DNA of 64,000 nucleotides from Holacanthus passer (Eukaryota; Chordata; Actinopteri; Pomacanthidae). A program made the translations under genes and the position numbers. Below, piece by piece: positions 37,901-51,600 of this stretch. The stretch covers positions 4,402,001 through 4,466,000 of the forward strand of contig JAFREQ010000015.1 of NCBI GenBank assembly GCA_025331565.1, in the 5' to 3' direction. Position 1 is the first letter of the stretch. The number at the start of each line of letters is the position of its first letter. The notes beneath the pieces are model-generated. The model made no database searches. It was not told where the DNA came from and saw nothing but the letters and a program-made list of their open reading frames with translations.

Positions 37901-39410
37901 CTTTATTTCCGTCACAGGATTTCTAAGTGGCTTGACTGTCAGAAAACTGGGAGTAGACTCATATTCTTACCTTTCAGCCTTGCAATGGAATAAAACGAGT
38001 TAGTGAGGTTAAGTTCAGAGATAAAGAGTAAGAGGGAACATAAATGACTGTAAAAAGAGGGCAGGAAGAAAAGGAAGAGCTGACTTTCATGCCTGACTGG
38101 TTTCACTAATGAGCACAGACCATTTGGAGATGACCTACACTGGATCACAGGGAGAGCACGACAAAAGGACACATACAGATTTCACAGTCTGTCCTTTTTC
38201 TAGCTCTGAACTACATTATCAGTCTGGTGAGGAACAAAGTCATTTAAAGAAGTTTGTCTCAGTTTGTGACAATGTTCATCTAAAATGAGAAAAACTGCTT
38301 TATTGTCTGAATCTTCCTTTAAGTGGTGGTTGTTGTCTCGTTTTCTGCAAGAAGATTTGAAAGCAAAACTTCACATTTTACTTTTTTTATTGGTATTAAG
38401 ATTACAAAAATTAATAAATTAAAATAATCTTTCAAAATACATAACACAGAACATACTTTTAGAGTGGAAAATGAAAACAAAATAAAATACACTTTACTTG
38501 AAATGAATCTTGTTTAAATGTGCATGTATGGGCACAAATCTTACACTCAATAAAGATGAAAATATATATTTGTTGTATTGTTTTATTGATGCTTCTATAG
38601 TGACATGATCCAAACAATCCAAAACCAGGCCAAACCAAGCCATGCTGTACAAGAAGTAATGACCAGTTCTCTACTCAAATACAAGATACATGTACGTTCA
38701 TCTCATCCAACTTGAAACAATTCTTGAAAACCAGCAGCAAGGGTATCCAACCAGGTCGCTCGATTCAACTCACTTAACTCTGTAGACGCTTGATTCCCAA
38801 CACTCAGACTTTAAGCTGCCTCAAATAAACATGGAACTTCACAAGAGAACAATGAAGGATTCACATCCCTTTGGCTTACAGAGATAGACATGTGACGGCA
38901 CAGGACCAGAGAACTAACCATTGTTGTATCTGGGAAAAACATCACGGTACCACTGGGTGACAGACACACATCAATCACTGATGCTCAGCTTCAAAGCACG
39001 ATTGTTCCACATCCTCTCTGGTGAGGTTTTATTGCACCAGACAGACATTGTGGTATTTGACATGATGGGTGAAGAGTAGATTACTGCATGTACCACAACA
39101 TATGGAAACATATGGAGGGTTTAGTGTGCTGATGCCTCTAGGGGTGGAGGTTATTGCTGAATATTATATTAATTATACAGTAGGTTTGTTAAGCTCTTGG
39201 GGGGGGGGGGGTTGCCCAATTGGGACCCCCACTGATTTTTAGGACTTGAAATGATATGAAGACCTGATGATGCTGATTTTTGAGTATGTGACCTGAAAAT
39301 GCTCACTAGTAGTAGAACCAGTGTTTTTGCCTTTAATAACTGATCACAGATAATCAATAAGTGGGCGGGGTCAACATGCCTCCTCACTTCATCATCATTC
39401 ATCACTGAGG
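34942..39410. other. Intergenic region between gdf15 and mast3
   Basis: The first few hundred bases are the gdf15 upstream region. Beyond that no gene is recognised; there are tetranucleotide ATTC-type repeats near 37240-37280 and a run of eleven or so G at about 39199. Confidence 0.5.
35160..35219. promoter_or_regulatory. Cluster of three ATF/CRE-like sites upstream of gdf15
   Basis: TTACGTCA (35160-35167), TTGCGTCA (35193-35200) and ATGCGTCA (35212-35219) lie in the same orientation within 60 bp, about 255-315 bp upstream of the predicted gdf15 start. TTGCGTCA fits the C/EBP-ATF composite (TTGC[A/G]TCA) used by ATF4; the others are CRE/ATF variants. Mammalian GDF15 is a known ATF4/CHOP target. 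Function here is inferred. Confidence 0.55.
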
Positions 39411-39419
39411 TCTATAGGT

Positions 39420-39633
39420 TAACCAGCCACCTCCTTCCTCCCCTCAGGATCAGCTGTGACCACCTGGCCGTGCAGCTCGGCCCGGGGGGGAGGAGGAGGA
39501 AGAGGAGGAGGAGGTGGCTGTGGTGGTGGAGGTGGTGCAGCAGCAGCAGCAGGAGAGAGGAGGACTGTGTGAGGAGAGGACGGAGCTCAGTATGGGCTGA
39601 CAGACCGCAGATCGGGCTTTTTTATTGTCTCCA
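39420..39633 (+). promoter_or_regulatory. mast3: mast3 upstream promoter / 5' UTR (exon 1a)
   Basis: A G/A-rich tract (GGAGGAGGAAGAGGAGGAGG and similar) and a CAG run precede exon 1a. A two-codon upstream frame, ATGGGCTGA at 39592-39600, lies 33 nt before the main ATG and may dampen translation. Confidence 0.5.
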
Positions 39634-39675
39634 ATGATGGATGAGCCGAACATCCTGAGACGCCGAGGTCTACAG
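39634..39675 (+). CDS. mast3: mast3 alternative first coding exon 1a
   Basis: The exon encodes MMDEPNILRRRGLQ and a CAG/GTAAAT donor. Human MAST3 begins MDESSLLRRRGLQ, so this is the canonical start. There are two consecutive ATGs; the second matches the human start. It splices to KELSLPRRGN at 41283-41314. Confidence 0.9.
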
Positions 39676-42600
39676 GTAAATACACTGTTTCCAAGGAGAC
39701 GATGAGGAGGAGGAGTATGATGAGACGATGCGATGGTTTTCTGGAAGAATTGTTTTTATATTTTTTCTCCACTAAAATCTATGTTTATTCTTTATTCCTC
39801 CTCCTCATCATCGCTTGGAAATATTTATTACCTTCAGCTGCTAATATTTCCCCCTCATGTCTGGGGTTCATTCATTGGAATAGGCACCATCATGAGTCCA
39901 TGCATTGTAGTAATTAGCTCTCATCGTGTAAGAAGTGGATGTGAATCTGTGCTGTCTTTATTTTGCATCACTACATTTGGTGAACGTGGTTGCTTCAGTG
40001 ATCAGGAGCATAAAGCCCGAGGATCTCTGGATGATTGGCAGAAACATCCCTTTAATCCTCCCCTGGTGCCCTGTTTATTACTCAGAAATGTCCACAGTGG
40101 AAATAATGAAGTGGGTTTTTTTCTCCCCCTGGTTCATTCATGTGTATATTTTATGCATAAATGAAGTAGTGAAAGCTGCATTGTTTCTCCTCCTGGTCTG
40201 TTATGGAGGAGGTGATGGTGGGTTTGTGATGAGAGACTCAGTCCAAACTGGGTGTTCCCATTCATTTACTGTAAGTGCTTTCTTTTCCACCTTGCATTCA
40301 TCTGTAATTTATATTTACGTGCAAACAAAAATGTCATCATAGTAACAATGAACAGGATGGTTATGATTTTTTTTTTTTGCTTTCATGCCTCCTTCAAAAA
40401 GACCTCAGACCTAATGTCATCATCATTAAGAGCAGTTCCACAAACTGATATGATCTGATTAATGATGGAGCTTAATATACAATAATACTAATAAACTAAT
40501 AAATAAAACTTCTTTTCTCTGCAGCAATGTCCTTGTCCTTTTTTTTTAATTTTTTTTATTTTATTATATTCTTACACACCTTGTTTTAAATATGACTGTG
40601 ACATTAATCAGTCACTTTCTCAGATGGACTGTCTTTGGAAAAAATGGAGAGGATAAAATCGGGGCAGGAAATGATTTCGTGCACAAGCTCGGTCAGTCTC
40701 GACAGTATGCATCCCCTCCCTGTCCTTCAAATCCTGTTTGACAGGGCCAGTTTTATAGTTGCCTGAGCTCAAACTCAGTAGCCGTGGGCCACCAAGGATT
40801 TGTGTCCTCGCCAGCAAACAACTCAAAGATCCACTTGTCATGCAAGAAACTAGGCCATACTGCAGCTAATGATATTTACCCTGCACTGAGGGAAGATAAG
40901 TGGGTGTGACAGAGAGGAGATAAGCATGAAATGGAAATACATCTAAACTGCTGTAACCTTATTTTTGTAAACATGTTATGAATGTAAAGTCTCTGTTAAG
41001 ACAGCAAAAAAATCTTCACATTCCTCCCTGTTTATTCTGAGCATCAGTGTGTGTGTGTGTGTGTGTGTGTTTGCATACCAGCAGAGACATATTCAAAATG
41101 AGAGCTGTCTCCTGATAATGAAAAGATATTGATTTGTGAAGAAGCCTAACAATAAATATCCCTCCCCGCTCAAACTGCAATGACTGATATCTGCATTTCA
41201 AAGCAATGTTACCATGAATAACATGGAAATAAGAAAACATTTTTATTCAAATATTTCATGTCTTCTTTTTTTTATTTTTTAGAAAGAACTGAGTCTTCCT
41301 CGCCGGGGGAACATGTAAGTATTATCAGCTCACTTATTCTCCGCTCCTTCTGTCTGTCTCTGTCTCCTCTCGCCCCCCTTTCTCCTCCTCAAACCAGCCC
41401 GGCCGGGTGTCTGTCGCTCATCAGCTCTAATATGCATGCATGCTGGATTTCTCACCAGTACACATTTACTTGACCCTCTCCTGAGAGGCCAGACCTTCTG
41501 AAGCTGCTTATGAGGATTGCCTGAAAGTCAGAGCAGTCACACCACTCAGACAGGTTTTTACATAAACTCAGAGAGGGCGAGCAGAGATAGAGATAAGGTG
41601 CAAAAACCACAGACGAGCTACTGAATGCATGCAATCTTCTCAGCATGTTAGAATCAAGTTGTCCCTCCCTTATTGCTAAAAATCCATGCTTATTGTGAAT
41701 ATACATACATTGAATATTTGAATCAGCTTTCACCATTTTGCATCAGAGTTAGGAATCTGGTAATTATGTTTGTACGTAAGTATGTAAACTGAGCAAACAC
41801 GCTGGGCCAGGTTTACACGTAACTGCTCAGTGCTGTTTGTTTCTATTTTTTCCAGCATCCAGAATCAGCTGATGATTAATGGGGACTTTGCATAGTAGTA
41901 AGTTCACATCAAATATTATCAACAGAGGAGTGACACATGAGAAGAGAATGAAGGAAGTGTGAGATTGCTGCTTTAACAGTAGACGCTCCAGTCAGAACAA
42001 CATCAGTCCCTTCACTGAGTCTAACCTGCTCAGGGACTTTCCTTCGTCTTTAGAGAAGAGATGAGGCCAGGCTTGTTTCACTAGTCTATGAGTCAGAGGA
42101 AATATCAGAATCACTGGAAGGATGAACAACAGATCACAGACGGCAGATTTAAAGACTTTACAGAGTTGTGCCGCCCCAGTTTGCTTTTCCCCTGCTGGTC
42201 AAGGACAAACAAGGAAATTTTCATTTTACATGTATTATTAATCAGTACTATTTTGATAATCGATTAATTGTTTCATCATTTCCAACATTTGCTGGTTCTC
42301 AGCTTCTTAAATGTGAGGATTTGCTGCTTTTCGTTGTCATTTATGAGAGTAAATGAAGGTTGTGGACTGTTGTTTGGACAAAAGAAGCAATTTGAAGGCG
42401 TCACTTTGGGCTCTGGGAAACTGTGATTTTGTGATAGTGATTTTCCTTTTTTTTTGACATTTTATAGACTAAATAATTAATCAATTAATCATGAAAATAA
42501 TCACCAGATTAATTGGTAATGAAAATAATCTTCATTGCAGCCTGATTTTAATATATAATATTCTAATATGAAAGTGTTATTAATAAAAGTGAATGAACAA

Positions 42601-45600
42601 ACCACTCAAATATTTCAGTAGGGACTTGTGGTGTGTTTGTGGAAACATTTAGTGGTGGTAGTGATTTGCTAAGATTTCTCTATGGTGTATTTTAAATAAT
42701 ATAATATACCAGCAGGGCTGGATTAACTCAATGGGGGGCAAAATTAGCTGTTTGCTATTTCTATTATCTGTAGTAGTAGTAATTTAGTTTTTAAAAAAAA
42801 GAAAAAGCACCATGTAAACTTTGACTCAAGCACCAAAGTCATTCCTAAACCAATTTGCAAGTAATCACAATACCACAAACCAACCAACTGCTGCTTGTGA
42901 AACTGTTTGTTTCAGTTTCTTCCTGTGTTATGCCTATGGTGCTGGAGAGGAGGCTCCGACTGATTATTGAAATCGACAAGACAATGTGGATCCTGTTGTG
43001 GTCATGGAACAGTGGACTGGCTCTTTACCCTAGCAGGGGTTACTAGAGGGGTCACAGAGGCTTACCCATCCGGTCTACTTGTGTTTTGTGGACGTGGAGA
43101 AGGCTTACAACCATGTGGGGCGTACTGTGGGAGTATGGAGTACCGGGGTCGTTGCTACAAGCAATCCGGTCCTTATATAACCGGAGAGCTGTGTCCATAT
43201 TCTGGGCAGGAAGTCAAACATGTTTCCAGTGGGTGTTGGACTCCAACAGGTTTGTCCCTTGTTGCTGATTCTGTTTGTGATTTCATGGATAGGATCTCAA
43301 GGCACAGCCGGGGGGAGGAGAGTGGTCTTTGCAGATGATGTGGTTCTGTTGGCTTCATCAGACTGACCTCCAGCACGCAAAGGGACGGTTTGGAGTCAAA
43401 TGTGAAGTGGTGGGCCATGTCAACACCTCCAAGTCTGAAGCCATGGTTCTCTGACTCTGGAAGTGAGTTCTTGCCCTGAATGAGTTCTAGTGTCTCAGCG
43501 ACCTTGTTCGCAAGTGAAGTAAGAAAGCCTCGTGGGTGCCTGCCTTTTGAGGTTTTCTGAGCATGTCCAAATGGTAGGACACCATGGGGTAGAGCCATTA
43601 CAGGCCTGAGGGATCATATATCTAATCTGGTTTGTGAACACCTTGGGATCTTCCAGGAGGAGCTGTAAAACATTGCTGGGTAGACGGATGTCTGGACTGC
43701 CTTACTTACCCTGCTGCCACCCTGACCCAGTCCAGGATAAGTAGCAGAAAATATATGGATACTTAATTCCAGTTTTATCACAAACAATAGCTGGGTTGTA
43801 AAATTAAGAACACAGTTTGAATTCTTGAGAGCATGTGCTGTAGAGTCCTTGAAATCCATGAAAATCACATGAGGATCTCAATGTTCCCTGATGAAAGAAA
43901 TGAAACATTCACGACCACTGGAAAAATGAAAATCGTAATTTAGACACAGCCTCCTGTGCACGTTTTACATGTATTGATTTTACACAAAGATGTTAAGCTG
44001 TAGTTATGTAACCAGTATTTGGATTCGATATTACTGGAAATACAAAATTTCTCAGTCCTCTGTTTGTTTTTCGCTGAGTGATTCGTTTGTGTTGTAGCAT
44101 TCAACGCGATATTTCCGACAACGCGTGAAGGCATCGTCGTGCCTCCTCCCTCCCGCACTACTGCGGCTGCGCGGTGCGCCGCTGCTGCTGGAAAGTTTGT
44201 CTCACTCTTGATATTTTGGCGAAGATATCAGTCGATAATGTCGCATCCAGCTGGAGACGGACTGTTTCTGACATTTTGCTGCTAACAGGAGAAAAGGAGG
44301 AGGGCGGACATGGCCGCTGCTGAGCCGCCGTGTCGCGGGTCCTGGGTCAGTTTGTGCCGGAGCTGAATGGACTTGCAGCCGTTGGACGTCTCGTACTGGC
44401 CGAACGAGCACCAGTAACAACCAGCAACTGGAGAGACTGTTTACCATGAAGCTCCCAGTTTAACCAGAGGATCATCTCATCATCTCATATCTGATCGGAT
44501 TCATCAGTCACCATCATGTCGGACCAAAACTACTATTGGACCGTGCTGCCGAGCTACAAAACTAGTTTCGTCACCGGGGCCATGATGAAAAGATCAAAAA
44601 GGTAACACGGGCTGTTTTTGATAAAATACTTTATGAACATGTAGAAAACGGCCGTGCATTCTTGATTAAAGTGCCGTGAAGAGGAGACGTCTGCTCGTCC
44701 TGTGTTTGTCATTAGATCCCTGCTGAGCCGAGCCGAGCTGAGCTGAGGCGTTCACTGTCTGACAAACAGCAATTTGTTGAGCGTTTATGTTGATTCACAG
44801 CACGTAAACGCACCCCCACGGTGTTCAATAACATTATCAGCCCACAGCTCGGATTGATTATGTTACAGCGGTGTGTGTGTGATCGTCTACAGTATGTTAT
44901 TGTACAGTGTGTGTCGGTTACATCCGCCCTAGTTTTTGTTTCCGACAGAGAAACGTGGCCATTGTAGACTGTTGTGTATGTGATCAGACTGCATTGTCTG
45001 CTGCTAGCTGTCGCATACAGCGACACTCAAGTCCTGGAGCTGATCGATACCCTGATGGGCTTTAGTAGGACTGTGCTGTTGTAGCTTTTATCTGGGAGAT
45101 AAAATTTAATCAGCCCTCACAAAGTAGAGCAGTAAAATTTGCCTTTCATGACCTACGGGTGCTTTGCAGTCAGTGAGTTCATAGTGATGTTATCATAATT
45201 TATTGCATTTTTATTTCCTCATTCATGAGCCATATATTCTCCTGGTGGAATGTTTTGTTGTGATCCTGCATCTGTTACAGCTGCTGTCAATAAACTACAG
45301 GAGTCAAGTTCTGGGAGATGCTGTGCTTTTATCTTTTAAATTAATCTAATATAGGCTTCAAATAAGGGTTGAATCAATGGTAACTTGATTGTAGGTGCTT
45401 CAAGACATCCAAGAAGCTTCTTCAGCTGTGACTGAACTGATCTGAAGAAGCTTCTTGGATGGCAAGTGAAACGTCTTCAGGCACCTACAATTTTAAAATA
45501 AGGGCTGAACTGGCTTTGATTGTAGATGCTACTGAAGAAGCTTCTTGGGTGAGAAGTGAAACATCTTCAAGTCCAGTTTAACCTTTATTTGAATACCATG

Positions 45601-48600
45601 ACCTTGATGACCGAGATCATTCACAGACCTAACAGAATCTAATTTTTCTAATTATTAACAGGCTGCTAACAAGTGTCAAGCTATCACCTTTTTTTCCATG
45701 TATCTAGGGAACATGCATCTGTCATGTATCCATTCAGCACAGCATGACTTGGAATAGAGCTCAGTGGATAAATGCAGCCCTTCACCCTCAGCAGACATGT
45801 GAAACATGCAGGCCTACGTCTCAGTGGCCTACATTCATCATGATACATGTCTGCCTCCAAGCTCCTTACAAACCACTATTGTTTGTCCCAGATATGAGGA
45901 GCCTTATCACCACCAACTGATGATAAAGCTCTCTCGTGGTCATGGTGTGATACAGTGTTGCTTTCGTGCCATTTATTTTTTCTGTCCAGGCACTTTAGTG
46001 TGAAAAGGGTGTGTATGTGTTTATATTCTGATAACAGCAAAGTGTTGCACACTCACAGTGTCGTTCTGTGGTTGGTGTGCCGTCGAAGCCAAAGTCAAGC
46101 CTTTATTGGCTCTCCTTCCTCTCTGTTGCTGTGCCGTCTCTTTTTGGGTTGGGGGGCTGCATACTGTGTGAATCTGCCTCAGCACCAACCCAGAAATGTC
46201 AGGCTCTGTTGTTGTCTCAGCCTCTCAATTATTTTAGGTCATTGCCAGAGAGAAAGATAGATGGCATCAACATCACCGGGATGAAACAGAGGTCATGTTG
46301 GGTTTACATCCAGCTTTTGGGAATGTGAAAGCATTCAGCCAGAAACTAAAAAGAAACCCTAATTATATTCTGAATGAATGCTTTAGTGCACATATAGTGA
46401 ACACCAGGCATACAGGCTCTATATATACACAAACATACAGGAAGTAGACAAAGTAACATTTGAACTTATGCATCATAATTACACTGACATCTATGTGGGT
46501 GAGTCGTGCTCAGAAATGCCTCTTAGTAAGTATCTGCCAGCTTTTAAACCGGTCTGTCTGTCAACACTTTAACATGCGACTTTAAAAAAAGAAAGGGTAT
46601 CCCTAAATGAGTGCCAAAGAAGTGACTGACTGACTCAATTTGCCAAAAAAGCTGCACAATAACACTCTTATAAATTCAACCCTGAAGCCAACCAGCAAGA
46701 CAGACTGAAACCGACTTTAATCAAAATGACGCAAATGAGCTGATGTATTTATTTATTTTTTAAAAGAACAAGCTTGTATTCAAAGTTACACCAAATGCTG
46801 AACCTCTGACTGTACATTGGGAAAACAATCTGATGATAGACTTTCTCACTGATAGAGCAGCCTGTGTTGTTAATGTGTGGGTGTGTGATTGTTTTCATCC
46901 ACGGTGACGGATCTTTAATGGTATGGACAGTATGTGAAGGCCCGCAGTTATGTCATGGGAGTCACTGTGTGTCCACTTATTTCTCTGCACCGTTGTATAA
47001 CAGCCAGCCAGGGCTGTTTTCATAGATGCTCCCAGTGGTACAAGCCATACTCTTTCCAGATGTTTCCCCTATTCTCACATGAAAATGACTTCCAGACGTC
47101 AACAGATCATCATTGATACGTTAGTGTCGTACCTTACTGCGTAGTCTGCACTTTATTTTATGTATTTCCATTCTTTTGGTGAACTCCTGTAGCCTGATTT
47201 ATTCTCTTATATATAAGAACATACCAATGTGCCCTCTTGGTGCTGACACATTAGCCAAATGTAATACATACTTTGTGAATGACTGTGTTTACATATTTAC
47301 ATACAGACATGTTTGTAGCTGTGCACGTGTGTTGATGCATAAACACCATTACCAGTGTCATTATTGTTATCAATGTTTTTATTATCACCATCAGCAGCTC
47401 CACTTCATACGCTGCCTGTGTTTATCTCGTGTGACTGTTTACCGCACTGATAAAAGACACATGTGATGAGTGATCCCGTTTGTAATTGCATTGCATAAGC
47501 AAAAAAATGTTTTCTGTCTTCTGTTTTGTTTTCCTCCTCTCACAGTTCCCGTAACAACAAGAGAAGGAGCTTGGCGGTCGGGACCCCGTCGCCCACGCTC
47601 TCACGACCGCTTTCACCTCTCCCACTTGCCACAGGTAGTCGTGCGTTGTTTTCCGTTGCGTGTCTGCACGGCCCAGTGTGTGATATTGTTTGACAGCTAG
47701 ATTACAGGCTCATTACACTGACTTGACGTAGACGTGAACGAATGGAAAACAGAAGAGAGTGAACATCTGTGGAAGAAGAACATTACATTCGCTTTTTTCA
47801 GAGTTAGATGTGAAAATATTGGGAGGGGGTGCATGTAGAACCAAAATATTTTCACATCTAACTCAATGAATTAGGAGTTTATTTCAACAAACCAGAGTTT
47901 AGTGATTGTTGGAACATTGGAAAAACTAACCTAGAGACTTTGTTTCTGTGGAGTTTGAATGAAGTGTGTTTTACGATGACCTGCAAGGTAAAATTGCTGT
48001 TTTTGTCAATGGAGTCTGGTGGCTTTGAGGAGAGTGATATAATGGCTGTTTCTGGTTAAACATAAAGAATCTTTTTCTTTAATTAAAAGGTCTATCTATT
48101 TAGGGATTCTTTCCATAATGTAGTCAGACACTAAAAAAGCCCAAACAATCGGGACCTTTCAGTGGCAAAACAACCGTTTTTTAGTGGATGTACATCGACT
48201 GTGCGTATTTGCCCTGAAGTATTAGATCACAGCCCGTTTTACGGCTCCTGGCTGCAGTGCTCTCGCTCAATACTGGACCATTGTCAAAGATTGTTGTTCC
48301 CATTAGTTACTTAGACACAAAAACATGGGGAAAATAGGGAAAAATGCTAAAGTTTTCCTTTAAAGTCTGTGGGAGTGTTACTATAATTAACAGATTTGAT
48401 TATGTCTGGTTGAACTGTGAAGTAAAACCAGTTGCAAACTGATCATGCAAAACAAGAGGACAGACAGTGGAATGATTCAACATATAGATATAATATGCAT
48501 AGTTTATTTCAGCTTCTGCTCATTTTCTGAGTTTGTAACATATATTTTTTGTGTGTCTTCAGCTGGCAGCAGCCCTTCTGAAAGCCCCAGAAATGTCTCT

Positions 48601-51600
48601 GCAAGCACCTCTGCCAACTTCCAGTTTGCCCGCAGGTAAGAATGAACTCAAATGATTTTTAATATGGATTTGTTCCATATTAAATACAAACACCGGAAAA
48701 TTGGTAAGACTGATATAAAGCACATGCCTCCAAACAACAGTGGACAACTCCACATTTTAACATTAGAATAGACCCATTTTTCTTCCTGCAAATATGAACT
48801 GACACACTGCAGCTTGAATTGAAAATCTAAGAAACAAACCCCAATAAACATGTATTGCTGATTATAATTAGAGTTAACCCAGCCTCATTAGTGACTTTAA
48901 CCATAGCTTCAACATGTTTCACTTATTTTCAGCTAAATCCACTAAAAACACTAAATATCACGAGAAACTTGCTTTTAGAAGAAACTGAGTTGCATGAATA
49001 ATGAACATGTCCTGGCATGTTCCCTTTTGCCCCTGTAGTGGAAATGAGGCAACGGAGAAGCAAGTCCAACCAGCTGAAAGGCCCCAGGGCCACTGGCTGG
49101 ACATGGGTCTTGGCATTTGTGAAGCAAATTAAGGCGGCAAGTCAGTGCACAAACTCATTACTCAGGGCTGCCGTGATTATGGGGGAAAAATTGCAAAGCT
49201 CGCCTTCTTATCGCTCTCTTTGCCTCTGTGTGTATCGAGTGACTGGAATTTAGAGGAATAGTAGGTGGAACTGGCCTTGTTCAGCAGCAGAAAATAGCGT
49301 GTTGATTTTGGGCGAAGCAGCAACATGTAGGCTCATTCTGCAGGAGATGCTTAGAAATAGTGCTGCACATACTAGACTTGTGCCCGTCTCAATGCATGTA
49401 CTTCTATGCTGCTTACCTCAAATATCACGTGCTACGAATTAGCATTCAAAGTTGCGGTGCTGCATGGCGTATTGCACCGTAAGCTCAGGGATGGAAAGGG
49501 GATGTCCTCTGATGGAATTGCCTTTTCACGAGCCTGCATGACTCATCTGAATTTATTGAGACTTTTTAAGCTGCCAGTGCGGAGACAGATGCTGTGACTG
49601 CACTTTTGAGAGCTCCGCTGAGCTTATTTGTTATTCACACAAGCTCTATAGACCTGCAGTTTGTGCAATTATTTTGTCATGTGAACATGGAAGAGCCAGG
49701 CACATAATAGTCGGCGCTCACGTAAAACATAAATAAGCTTTTTAAATGCAAATGTAGGAATAACGTGATAAGGAACAACCTCTGGGGTGAGGTATAATAG
49801 CTCAGCTGCACCTCCCTCGTCACAATTAAAGAGTGAATTTTCTTTTTTAACCTTGGGGTGTGAGCACTCTGGCCCACAGTAGTTTTTGTGCTTATACACC
49901 CCAGGCATCGATTCTAACATCGATTTAAAGCCTTGTTTTTAATCTTAGCTTCTATCCTCTTAAGCCTCGCAGGACCTCAATACAACAGCCCCAGTATCGG
50001 TGGTAAGGCGTCTAATAACACACAGCGGATGACATACATATTGGGCACGATCCAGACGAGAAAACACTCGCATCAAATTCACCTGACTAATCCTCAGATC
50101 TCAGTCCCACTCAGAGCACAACCATCCAATTTCATCGCATCACCCCAGATTTGGCTCCGCGTCCCCAAGAGCTGGTTTGCGCGAGAAAACATTTGACCAT
50201 CTTTGTCATCACAGATTGAATCAGTGAAGGAAACTGGGCCACGTCCTCAGAGTGCCATATTGGATGGAAAAATAGGGGGAATGTGAAAATGGAGGCACTG
50301 TTACACGTGGTAATTTCACACACAAAGGTTGAATCTTTCTGGCTGTAGTAGCGGCCCGGGTGGGTGTTTCACTCTGTCTGTGTAGGTGCAGTTTGTGAGG
50401 GTATTTTGCTTGTGTGTGTGTTTGTGTATAATGAGTCACGAGCTAAGTGTCTCAGTGCTGCAGTGTGATAGCAGCTTGGCAGGTGTTCAGCAGCAGCAGC
50501 GGCGGTGGCGGCAGCAGACCGCCACTGGCTGCGAGCTGTGACAGACAAACACTGCTATGACTCTGACAGCCAGACTTACACTGTCACTATCATTAAACAG
50601 TGTTTATTTTCTTTCTCACTTTGTGTCTCTGCCTGCCCCTCTTCCTCTCCTCCCTCTCTCTTCTCCATTTGCACCTTCCTCTTTTTGCATCTGTGCAGCC
50701 AACTGGCCCGCACCGAAAGGTAAGAAAATGACAGCTTTTTCTCGTTTTCGTCAAAACAATTTCGATCATCGGATGTTATCGCTTTAAACTTGCACGAGAA
50801 GATGGTTTAGAAAGTGAGATTTGCAAAGTGTAAAAAGCTTTGAAGATAAGAGTGAGTCAACAGGATGTGTAGGTTTTGTATGCGCCGGGAGCCACTGAGC
50901 AGTCTGCTACTGTTTTGTTTCTGCAGAGCGGATGGACGAAGGTGGTCTGTGGCATCAGTTCCCTCGTCTGGATACTGCACCAACGCACCCAGTTCATCAG
51001 TATCTGTAAGTATTTGAGCCTCCCTCTGTGTTTCTGTTAACGTCTCTGTCTTTATTTCCCTGCGATCAGCAGTGCCAGTGAGGTCTGTCTCTTTTCTTCA
51101 TCAGACACTCAGCCTCTTTCCAAACCACAGCCACGATCATTTAGCTCACTGTGTTACTTATAGTCAGTGTATCAATCAGTTTACAGGGCCGCGGTGGCTT
51201 GTTAACTTATGGTGCTGACTGACTGTAAATCCCATCAGATTACACACAGTGTCGGAAATAAATCCACCGATAAATGGTTGTTGATTTACAGTAGACTCTG
51301 TTTGCAGAGTGAGCTCTGCACCCGGGCCGTATCTTAGACGAGCTGTGAAAGTGCGTTTTACACCTTTTGAGCAACAGCTCACCTGTTTACCTGTGGAACG
51401 TTCCTAACAGGTGTTTTTGGATCATTCCAACATGCTCCTGTCCCAACTTGTTTGAAACGTTGAAACATGTTGCTGCCATCAAATTCAGAATAAGAATATA
51501 TTTACAAAAATCAACAAGGTTGCTGAGGTCAAACATGCAATATATATTGTCTTTCATTTGAGTATATGTCAGAAATAATCAGCAAATTTTTTTACACAAC

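Noticed and set aside
43173..43598. A 141-codon minus-strand frame
   Set aside because: It is antisense to the decayed LINE reverse-transcriptase remnant.
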